Assembly (NCBI GenBank): GCA_017883215.1
Contig: JADGOA010000025.1
Location: forward strand, 1 to 18,888
DNA length: 18,888 nucleotides
Direction of reading: 5' to 3'
DNA from: Thermoanaerobaculia bacterium
Lineage (GTDB): Bacteria > Acidobacteriota > Thermoanaerobaculia > Gp7-AA8
In this document: positions 13,900-18,888 of the stretch, one piece after another
Layout: every line of letters starts with the position of its first letter
Numbering within the stretch: position 1 is the first letter of the stretch
The notes under the pieces: model-generated
What the model saw: only the letters and a program-made list of their open reading frames with translations
Databases searched by the model: none
What the model was told of the DNA's origin: nothing
Position numbers and translations under genes: made by a program

Positions 13900-13942
13900 A
13901 GCTCTCAGGAGGACCGGATCGCCGGCTCCTGGGAGCTTTTTT
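13900..13942 (+). terminator. Rho-independent terminator after the Spy-like gene
   Basis: AGCTCTCAGGAG (13900-13911) pairs with 13926-13937 with one mismatch/wobble, around a 14-nt loop, and is followed by a run of six T bases at 13937-13942. It begins 26 bases after the stop codon. Confidence 0.9.
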
Positions 13943-13963
13943 GTGTGCGATCGCAATGAACGG

Positions 13964-14034
13964 AGTTGGGACGCGCTGCTGCGCGTCCGCTCTCGGGGGC
14001 GAAAGCTGCGGACGCGCTACTGCGCGTCCCTACA
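13964..14034. repeat. REP-like inverted hairpin pair, family 1
   Basis: The arms 13964-13990 and 14008-14034 are inverted, with a 17-nt spacer and few mismatches. The right arm ends in CTACA, the inverse of the GTAG foot. Each arm contains the internal palindrome GGACGCGC...GCGCGTCC. The element lies between two converging genes, right after the Spy terminator. Confidence 0.85.
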
Positions 14035-14123
14035 GGCCCGGAGCCTGGCGCCCACCAGCCCAAACGGCATTGAAGCGGTGCAGAGATGCTACCGATACGT
14101 ACGTCAGGCACGCGGCGCCGAAG

Positions 14124-14363
14124 CTAACTCATCGGTGTCCACTTCGCGGTGAGAGAGATGCGCTCCGTGTTTTCGGGCCAGGCGTCGGTCGCCAGGTAAT
14201 AGACCCCGTCGCCTTCGCGGCGCACTTTTCTCGTCAGCTCGCTCACGCTCTGGCAGGCCGCTTTGCTTCCGCGCACCGTGCTTCGATCGACGGTGTTGCC
14301 GGTACGCTCGGCGACGCCTTCGTACACTCGGATTTCCAGGAACTTCTGACCTGTCTGCACCAT
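14124..14363 (-). CDS. 79-aa protein coupled to the desaturase gene
   Basis: The ATG at 14363 shares bases with the desaturase stop (TAATG), which suggests translational re-initiation. The product is 79 residues, soluble, basic in the middle (V-S-E-L-T-R-K-V-R-R-E-G-D-G-V-Y-Y-L), and ends T-A-K-W-T-P-M-S. No signal peptide or membrane segment is visible. I do not recognise the family. The frame is open further upstream to 14474, but that part overlaps the desaturase C-terminus. Its coupling suggests a role linked to lipid desaturation, which is inference only. Confidence 0.6.
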   Translation of the reverse strand: MVQTGQKFLEIRVYEGVAERTGNTVDRSTVRGSKAACQSVSELTRKVRREGDGVYYLATDAWPENTERISLTAKWTPMS

Positions 14364-15250
14364 TAGAACGTTGGGCGCCTTACCTTCGCAGCCAGACCAA
14401 AGGCCTCCAGCAGCACGATAGCGTACCAGCCGAAGTCGATCTGCCACACCTTCCAGCCGAGTCGCGCCGACCACGGCATGGCGTGGTGGTTGCCGTGCCA
14501 GTTCTCTCCTTGAAGCATGTGGAGGATTCCCAGCCAGACGATGTTCTGCGACGAATCCTCGCCCGCCTGCCGGCCGGCTCGCATGTGAGCGATGCTATTG
14601 ACGAAGCACTGCATGTGCAACGAAGCGGTCAGGCGCATCGGCCCAAGCCAGAAGAATGCCACCGGCCCGAAGGCCAGCCCACCGAAGAGCGAGACCGCCA
14701 GGATCGGCATCTGCATCCGGTTCCAGAAGCGGTATTCCGGCTTGTCGAGATCGGGACACCACCGGTTCAGCGGCACGTTCCCGGCCTGCCACAGCCATCG
14801 CAGATGCGACCACCAGAAGCCGCCGATCGAAGGGCTGGAGATGTCCTCCGCGGTCTCGACTTTCGCGTGATGCTGACGGTGATTCGCGCTCCACGAGTCG
14901 GGCGCTCCCGATCCGTTGAACATGGCGAAGAAGATCAGGGCGTGCCTGACCACCGGATGCAACCGCACCGCGGCATGCGCCAGCGATCGGTGATAGCAGA
15001 CCGTGACGCCCAATCCTCCGAGCCACATCAGGAGAAAAGTAGCGAGCGCCACTTTCCAGCCCGGAATTGGGAAAAAGATCACGCCAACGACAGCGAGAAG
15101 ATGGATGGCCAGCAGATAGAAGAACGTTGCCCGATCGCCTTCGGCAGCCTTCCACCAGGGAGCCTTCCACGGCTCAGGGCCGAGGCTGGAAACGATCGGG
15201 GCGTTGCTGGCCGTCACCGGCGGAGAGAGCTCGAGTACGGATTCGCTAAT
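14363..15250 (-). CDS. Membrane fatty acyl (acyl-CoA-type) desaturase, possible ATT start
   Basis: The protein has the three histidine clusters of membrane desaturases: Y-H-R-S-L-A-H, N-H-R-Q-H-H, and W-H-G-N-H-H-A-M-P near the C-terminus, plus N-S-I-A-H between the second and third. Hydrophobic segments surround them, as expected for an integral di-iron enzyme inserting a double bond into an acyl chain using O2. S-A-R-L-G-W-K-V-W-Q-I-D-F-G-W matches acyl-CoA delta-9 types. Start choice: no ATG exists between an in-frame TAA at about 15263 and the domain. ATT at 15250 lies 4 bases after a strong GGAGG and would add S-E-S-V-L-E-L-S-P-P; GTG at 15217 has no ribosome binding site. If ATT is wrong, the CDS is 14363-15217. 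The end overlaps the 79-aa gene. Confidence 0.9.
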   Translation of the reverse strand: MSESVLELSPPVTASNAPIVSSLGPEPWKAPWWKAAEGDRATFFYLLAIHLLAVVGVIFFPIPGWKVALATFLLMWLGGLGVTVCYHRSLAHAAVRLHPVVRHALIFFAMFNGSGAPDSWSANHRQHHAKVETAEDISSPSIGGFWWSHLRWLWQAGNVPLNRWCPDLDKPEYRFWNRMQMPILAVSLFGGLAFGPVAFFWLGPMRLTASLHMQCFVNSIAHMRAGRQAGEDSSQNIVWLGILHMLQGENWHGNHHAMPWSARLGWKVWQIDFGWYAIVLLEAFGLAAKVRRPTF

Positions 15251-15254
15251 GGTT

Positions 15255-15259
15255 CCTCC
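15255..15259 (-). promoter_or_regulatory. Shine-Dalgarno GGAGG for the desaturase
   Basis: On the minus strand GGAGG is followed after AACC by ATT AGC GAA. It is the only strong ribosome binding site near the desaturase 5' end and argues for the ATT start at 15250. Confidence 0.6.
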
Positions 15260-15305
15260 AGTTTACCTTGAGAACCAACGGGCGAGCCGAGTCATTGCCT
15301 ACAGA

Positions 15306-15402
15306 AGCAGACCGCAGACGGCAGACCGCGGACCGCGGTCCGCCTTCGGCGTTCGCCCTGTGGTCCGCGGTCTGCGGTCTGCGGTCTGCCGTCTCGTCTG
15401 CT
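15306..15402. repeat. Inverted repeat built of GCAGACC units
   Basis: The left arm 15306-15334 (GCAGACCGCAGACGGCAGAC and on) and right arm 15362-15402 are inverse complements, except that the right arm has about 12-14 extra bases from additional 7-mer units. An internal palindrome GCGGACCGCGGTCCGC spans 15328-15343. The right arm overlaps the stop codon of the TraR/DksA-type gene. Confidence 0.8.
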
Positions 15403-15763
15403 ATGCCGTGAAGCCGCGCGGTTGCCCTGCGGCTTCGAACAGGCTCTGGTGCTTGAGGCAATACGGCGTCCACGGCACGGCATCGAGCCGTTTGGCCTCG
15501 ATCGGCCCACCGTCGATGACGCACTTGCCAAACGTCCCTTCATCGATGCGCCTCAGCGCGTCCTGCACCTGTTCGAGGACCGTGGCGTCGAGTTCGGCTT
15601 CGGTGAACCGATCGCTCGCCGCGATATCGGCCACGCTGGCGTCTCCCGCATCACCTGGGGAGTCGTCGACCTGTTCGCGCGCGTCGCGGGTATCGCGTCC
15701 CATCCGAGCGGAGATTTGCTTTTCGATCTCGAGCAGCTGTTGCTTGTAATGTTGAATTTTCAC
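15401..15763 (-). CDS. TraR/DksA-type protein with altered zinc ligands
   Basis: The product has 120 residues: a helical N-terminus, an acidic D-A-G-D-A-S-V-A-D-I-A-A-S-D-R segment, and a TraR/DksA zinc-finger region (L-R-R-I-D-E-G-T-F-G-K-C, I-E-A-K-R-L-D-A-V-P-W-T-P-Y-C). The family usually has four cysteines as C-x2-C and C-x2-C; here they read C81-x2-D84 and C102-x2-H105. The family binds the RNA polymerase secondary channel and alters initiation. Start: GTG at 15763 with GGAGG 5 bases upstream; an open frame continues to 15955 but lacks family features. The gene ends directly in the GCAGACC inverted repeat. Confidence 0.85.
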   Translation of the reverse strand: MKIQHYKQQLLEIEKQISARMGRDTRDAREQVDDSPGDAGDASVADIAASDRFTEAELDATVLEQVQDALRRIDEGTFGKCVIDGGPIEAKRLDAVPWTPYCLKHQSLFEAAGQPRGFTA

Positions 15764-15828
15764 GGCATCCTCCGTTACCGAGTTTCGCAGGACTGAGCCC
15801 GGCACGCCGATGATCCAGTCGTCAACTG

Positions 15829-15871
15829 AGAGGCTGTGCAGAAATCCAGAGCGGATTTCTGCACAGCCTCT
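15829..15871. repeat. Perfect 19-bp inverted repeat (GAGGCTGTGCAGAAATCC)
   Basis: The arm AGAGGCTGTGCAGAAATCC (15829-15847) and its exact inverse (15853-15871) flank AGAGC. It lies between the 3' end of the VIT gene and the 5' end of the TraR/DksA gene (both minus strand) and could end the VIT transcript, though no T-run follows. A half copy is at 8395-8412. Confidence 0.85.
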
Positions 15872-15926
15872 GAGCATACGGCAAAATCGCCGGCACCTCC
15901 GAGGCTGTGCCGGTGACGAGGCGATG

Positions 15927-16616
15927 TCAGACAGCCGTGCCGAACAACGATCCAACGCCCGCCGTGATCAGCATCGCCAGCGCGCCCCAGAACGCGACGC
16001 GCCACGCGCCGAGGACTACGGGCGCGCCACCCGTGCGAGCGGCGAGAGCGCCCAGCACTACGAGCGAGGTGAATGACGTGAGCCCCACCGTCAGCGCCAC
16101 CCGCGTTTGAGGCGCGAGGATGATGGTCAGGATCGGCAACGCTGCACCCGCTGCGAACGACGACGCAGAGACGATCGCCGCCTGCAGTGGATTGGCGGCC
16201 AACTCTGCCGACATTTCCAACTCGTCGCGAGCGTGTGCGCCGAGCGCATCATGGGCCATCAACTGCTGCGCCACCGTGCGGGCAAGCTCCGGCTCCAAAC
16301 CGCGTTTCACGTAGATTCCCGTGAGCTCCTGAACCTCTGCCTCCGGATCAGCGGCGAGCTCGTGCCGCTCCTTATCCAGGTCGGCGCGCTCGGTGTCAGC
16401 CTGTGAGCTGACGGAGACGTACTCCCCCGCCGCCATGGAGAGAGCGCCGGCCGCCATTCCTGCCACACCAGCCAGCAGGACCTCGCTGTGGCCGGCATGA
16501 GCGGCGGCAACGCCGATCACCAGACTGGCCGTCGACACGATGCCGTCGTTCGCGCCGAGAACGGCCGCGCGAAGCCAGCCAATCCGGCCGGTCCGATGAG
16601 ACTCGCGGTGACGCAT
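15927..16616 (-). CDS. VIT1/CCC1 family iron/manganese transporter
   Basis: The 229-residue protein has the family opening L-R-A-A-V-L-G-A-N-D-G-I-V-S-T-A-S-L-V-I-G-V (TM1), then G-M-A-A-G-A-L-S-M-A-A-G-E-Y-V-S-V-S-S-Q (TM2). A charged cytoplasmic segment with many Glu follows (about 75-145; E-R-A-D-L-D-K-E-R-H-E-L and similar). Three more hydrophobic segments complete the expected five. VIT1/CCC1 proteins export Fe2+ or Mn2+ from the cytosol, and the Glu-rich segment is their metal-binding part. ATG 16616 is chosen because GGGAGGGAG lies 8 bases upstream; an upstream in-frame ATG at 16637 has no such site. No regulatory site was recognised. Confidence 0.93.
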   Translation of the reverse strand: MRHRESHRTGRIGWLRAAVLGANDGIVSTASLVIGVAAAHAGHSEVLLAGVAGMAAGALSMAAGEYVSVSSQADTERADLDKERHELAADPEAEVQELTGIYVKRGLEPELARTVAQQLMAHDALGAHARDELEMSAELAANPLQAAIVSASSFAAGAALPILTIILAPQTRVALTVGLTSFTSLVVLGALAARTGGAPVVLGAWRVAFWGALAMLITAGVGSLFGTAV

Positions 16617-16648
16617 GGATGTTCTCCCTCCCGGCAACAGCGGATCGA

Positions 16649-16789
16649 GTGGCCATCATAGCCCGCCGATATCGCATCAACCGGGCATGCGGCTTGAGGC
16701 ACAAGCCGTTTCTCGACCGCTACCTGCGGCAGATGCTGGATGTGCGCGTCATTCAGCTGGAGAGCCTGATCGAGAAGGTGGGCCAGTAA
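16649..16789 (+). CDS. Possible 46-aa peptide or gene fragment
   Basis: From a GTG at 16649 the frame gives 46 residues ending at TAA 16787-16789. The second half looks protein-like (H-K-P-F-L-D-R-Y-L-R-Q-M-L-D-V-R-V, then Q-L-E-S-L-I-E-K-V), resembling the amphipathic C-terminal helix of a larger protein. No Shine-Dalgarno sequence precedes it. It may be the remnant of a gene truncated when the VIT gene arrived, a tiny gene, or chance. Confidence 0.3.
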   Translation: MAIIARRYRINRACGLRHKPFLDRYLRQMLDVRVIQLESLIEKVGQ

Positions 16790-16806
16790 GTGATCTCGCC
16801 GCAGGT

Positions 16807-16819
16807 CACGGCTGCGCCG
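16807..16819. repeat. Family 2 REP core remnant
   Basis: CACGGCTGCGCCG is identical to the 13-nt core of the family 2 palindrome (4862-4888) read on the other strand. It lies 22 bases before a family 1 pair, the same neighbourhood as at 944-1056. A 13-base match alone could be chance. Confidence 0.4.
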
Positions 16820-16841
16820 CATACGCGTTGACTCGGGAACC

Positions 16842-16925
16842 TGTAGGGACGCGCAGCAGCGCGTCCGCAACCCGGTGGGCGGAAGAACGACGAGAGCTGC
16901 GGACGCGCTGCTGCGCGTCCCTACA
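16842..16925. repeat. REP-like inverted hairpin pair, family 1, perfect copy
   Basis: The arms 16842-16868 and 16899-16925 are exact 27-bp inverse complements around a 30-nt spacer. Each begins TGTAG and holds the hairpin GGACGCGC-AGCA-GCGCGTCC, so the element can fold as two small hairpins or one long one. This is the best of the three copies. Confidence 0.92.
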
Positions 16926-16983
16926 GCGGAGGGTGGAGAGCGGACATTCTTGTCCGGCGGCTAACGAGCATCTCTGCTCCGGC

Positions 16984-17262
16984 TCAATGCTTCTTGGCAG
17001 TCGTTCGCCGCTGGATCTCTTCGCCTGCTGTTTCCATGGCGGTCCCGGTCGCGTGAGCGGCGTCGTGGGCCGCGTCGCTGACATCGCGCGTTGCTTCGGC
17101 GGTGGCCGCCGTGTCGACAGCCGGAACGGTCGCGCTGACCGTCGTGGTGCTGCTTTGGACGGTTCCAGTGCTGTCCGTGACCGTTTTCGTTTCGGTTCGC
17201 TGCTCACAGCTGATTGCGGAGAGCAGCGTGAGCGCCACGGCGAGAGTAAGTGTTGTTCGCAT
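16984..17262 (-). CDS. Small Ala/Thr-rich lipoprotein
   Basis: The 92-residue protein has a signal peptide and lipobox S-A-I-S-C (Cys19). The mature part is T/S-rich (E-T-K-T-V-T-D-S-T-G-T-V, repeated S-T-T-T-V), then an A/D/H-rich amphipathic helix (R-D-V-S-D-A-A-H-D-A-A-H-A-T-G-T-A-M-E-T-A-G-E-E-I) and a basic tail. It resembles small envelope lipoproteins with heptad-like Ala repeats. The function is unknown. The start is ATG 17260-17262; the GAGG upstream is very close (1 base). It lies 64 bases downstream of the hybrid kinase gene on the same strand. Confidence 0.7.
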   Translation of the reverse strand: MRTTLTLAVALTLLSAISCEQRTETKTVTDSTGTVQSSTTTVSATVPAVDTAATAEATRDVSDAAHDAAHATGTAMETAGEEIQRRTTAKKH

Positions 17263-17326
17263 GCCTCAACCGGCAGCAACGGTCGTGCCCGCATCGATTC
17301 GCAGTCCGCCGGCAGCGGTCGTCTGG

Positions 17327-18888
17327 TCAGCTCTGGACGTGGACAAAGGTGCGGATGGTCTGAATGAGCACGTGTGGCTCGACCGGCTTCCGCAGGTACT
17401 CGTTGAATCCCGCGGACAACGCGCGATCGCGGTCGCCCCCCATCCCCGAAGCGGTAACCGCGATGATCGGCACCTCGGAACCGGACTCCCGAATCGTCCG
17501 CACGAGGTCGAATCCGGTCTTCTTGGGCATGGCGATGTCGCTGACGATGACGTCCGGCACGCGCGCGCTGAAGTGGTCCATGGCCTCATCGACGGATGAC
17601 GCCGCGCGTACCTCCGCGCCGGCCCGTTCCAGGGCCCGCCGGAGAAACTGCAGCGTGTCGCCGTTGTCTTCGACGACGATCAGTGAGACGCCTTCGAGCG
17701 AATCGAAGTCGTCTTTGGCTCGACGGCCGCTGCGCGACTGGCGCCGGGTCTCCGCTGTCAGCGTCGGCAGTTCGACGACGAAGGTCGCTCCCGTCCCTTC
17801 TCTTGCGCTCTGCGCGCGGATCGTCCCACCGTGGGCGTCGACGATGTACTGCGCGATCGAAAGCCCCAGTCCAAGCCCACTATGTCCTCGTCGCTGCGTC
17901 GTCTCCGCCTGGCGAAAGCGCTCGAAGAGATGCGGCAGGAAGTCCGGCGGGATTCCGGGACCCGTGTCCCTGACCGTGAGGCGTGCCTTGCCGTCCTCCT
18001 GCTCGAGCACGACGTCGACGCGGCCAGCTTCAGGGGTGAACTTCACCGCGTTCGTGAGGAGGTTCCAGACCACTTGCTGCAGGCGCTGGGAGTCCCCGCT
18101 CACCGGCAGGACGCCACGGTCCATCTCCACGCGCAATCTGACGTGTTTGGCTTCCGCGGTGAAGCGCACGGTGTCGACTGCCGCGGCCACGACCTCGGCC
18201 AGATTCGCCGAGTCGAACCGCATCTTCAGCTTGCCGACTCGGATGCGAGCAACATCGAGGATGTCGTCGATGAGCTGCGCCTGCGCCAGAGCGCTTCGCT
18301 CGACCGCCAGCGCCGCCTCCGCGATGACCTCGGGATCGGTTTCCGTCCGCAGGAGTCTCGCCCATCCCAGTACGGCCGTCATGGGAGTGCGCAGCTCGTG
18401 TGACACGGTGGCCAGGAAGTCGTCCTTGGCCCGATTGGCCTCTTGCGCTTCGCGATACAGCTCCGCGTTCTGGACCGCCACGGCCGCCCGGGCGGCCACA
18501 TCTTCTGCGATGGTGACATCATCCTCGGTCAGCCGCCGGTCGCCGGCGGTCACGAACATGATCGTACCGAGCACACGGTCGGCGGCCACGAGCGGCGTGA
18601 TGATCGCGGAGCGAAGCCCGAGCTCGCGCACGATGCGGAGGTGCTCGGGGTCCTGCGCCGAGGCGCGCACCAGATCGTCGGGAATCTGCGGATAGAACAG
18701 GGTCCTTCGTTCGCGGATGACTTCTGCGACGGCAGGGCTGGCAGCCGGGTCGGCGGGGTACGTCTTTTCGAGCCGATTCGCGAGCTCGACCTTGGTCGGG
18801 TCGGCGTGCTCCACGGCGACGCGAGCGAGAACGCGGCCCGCGTCGATCAGCAAGTCGACCGCACACCAGTCCGCGACGCGGGGAACGG
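17327..18888 (-). CDS. Hybrid GAF-histidine kinase-receiver protein (5' end outside window)
   Basis: The frame runs from the window edge to TGA/stop at 17327, about 520 residues visible. The order is: the end of a GAF-like sensor domain (V-P-R-V-A-D-W-C-A-V-D at the edge; L-R-S-A-I-I-T-P-L, then D-D-V-T-I-A-E-D-V-A-A-R-A-A-V-A-V-Q-N-A); a HisKA domain with S-H-E-L-R-T-P (His codon 18398-18400); a HATPase domain with L-L-T-N-A-V-K-F-T-P, D-T-G-P-G-I-P and G-L-G-L-G-L-S-I; and a C-terminal receiver domain with V-S-D-I-A-M-P (Asp codon 17537-17539) and A-V-T-A-S. It is a cytosolic or partly membrane-bound hybrid kinase; further sensor domains (PAS, GAF) may lie upstream. A TTG at 18853 is not the true start, since the frame continues past it with GAF-like residues. 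Confidence 0.93.
   Translation of the reverse strand, partial: VPRVADWCAVDLLIDAGRVLARVAVEHADPTKVELANRLEKTYPADPAASPAVAEVIRERRTLFYPQIPDDLVRASAQDPEHLRIVRELGLRSAIITPLVAADRVLGTIMFVTAGDRRLTEDDVTIAEDVAARAAVAVQNAELYREAQEANRAKDDFLATVSHELRTPMTAVLGWARLLRTETDPEVIAEAALAVERSALAQAQLIDDILDVARIRVGKLKMRFDSANLAEVVAAAVDTVRFTAEAKHVRLRVEMDRGVLPVSGDSQRLQQVVWNLLTNAVKFTPEAGRVDVVLEQEDGKARLTVRDTGPGIPPDFLPHLFERFRQAETTQRRGHSGLGLGLSIAQYIVDAHGGTIRAQSAREGTGATFVVELPTLTAETRRQSRSGRRAKDDFDSLEGVSLIVVEDNGDTLQFLRRALERAGAEVRAASSVDEAMDHFSARVPDVIVSDIAMPKKTGFDLVRTIRESGSEVPIIAVTASGMGGDRDRALSAGFNEYLRKPVEPHVLIQTIRTFVHVQS

Noticed and set aside
15764..15955. N-terminal extension of the TraR/DksA-type protein to 15955
   Set aside because: The extension crosses the perfect inverted repeat and lacks family features, and GTG 15763 has GGAGG at ideal spacing.
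16842..16925. Rho-independent terminator
   Set aside because: The hairpins are strong but no T-run follows on either strand; multi-copy arms and GTAG feet fit a REP-like element better.
17364..18695. Plus-strand 443-aa open frame
   Set aside because: It is antisense to the hybrid histidine kinase with intact HisKA, HATPase and receiver motifs.

Overview
The window is about 19 kb of GC-rich, densely coded bacterial chromosome with no rRNA, tRNA, CRISPR array, phage gene or transposase. The mix of genes suggests an uncultured soil or sediment bacterium close to Acidobacteriota: an M13 peptidase, DUF1259 and DUF1499 proteins, a LytS/LytTR pair, HipA-kinase/DUF3037 remains, and many GC-rich palindromic intergenic repeats. 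This placement is an inference from gene content and style; no marker gene is present.

Layout. At 1-924 lies the 3' part of a saccharopine-dehydrogenase-like reductase, facing a small lipoprotein gene (1051-1425, minus). From 1731 to 4641 four tightly coupled plus-strand genes encode a secreted TlpA-type thioredoxin, a DUF4266 mini-lipoprotein, a DUF3570 putative outer-membrane barrel and an ApbE-type flavin transferase. This is a candidate envelope redox/flavinylation module. An M13 metallopeptidase follows (4975-7041). On the minus strand, 7204-8365 holds a DUF1499 membrane protein behind an ORF that looks like an in-frame deletion fusion of a HipA-family kinase N-terminus to a DUF3037 C-terminus. 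Diverging from it, 8543-10029 holds an AhpC/TSA-type peroxiredoxin whose active-site cysteine codon is TGA (U-P-Y-C, with a bSECIS-like hairpin just downstream), then a DUF1259 protein.

The minus strand from 13240 to 10168 encodes a LytS-type kinase, its LytTR regulator and a secreted protein with a 9-residue tandem repeat. A Spy-like periplasmic protein (13419-13874) diverges from the kinase, and a pair of 12-bp direct repeats in the shared upstream region is a candidate LytTR operator. From 14124 to 17262 the minus strand carries a desaturase coupled to a 79-aa protein, a TraR/DksA-type regulator with altered zinc ligands, a VIT/CCC1 metal transporter and a small lipoprotein. The window ends inside a hybrid GAF-histidine kinase-receiver gene (17327 to the edge, minus).

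The intergenic spaces hold at least six palindromic or inverted repeat types. Two have a 5' GTAG foot and hairpin, as in REP elements mobilised by RAYT (TnpA-REP) proteins. The strongest leads are the UGA-encoded selenoperoxiredoxin, the HipA/DUF3037 fusion, the TlpA-DUF4266-DUF3570-ApbE cassette and the mosaic of repeat families.
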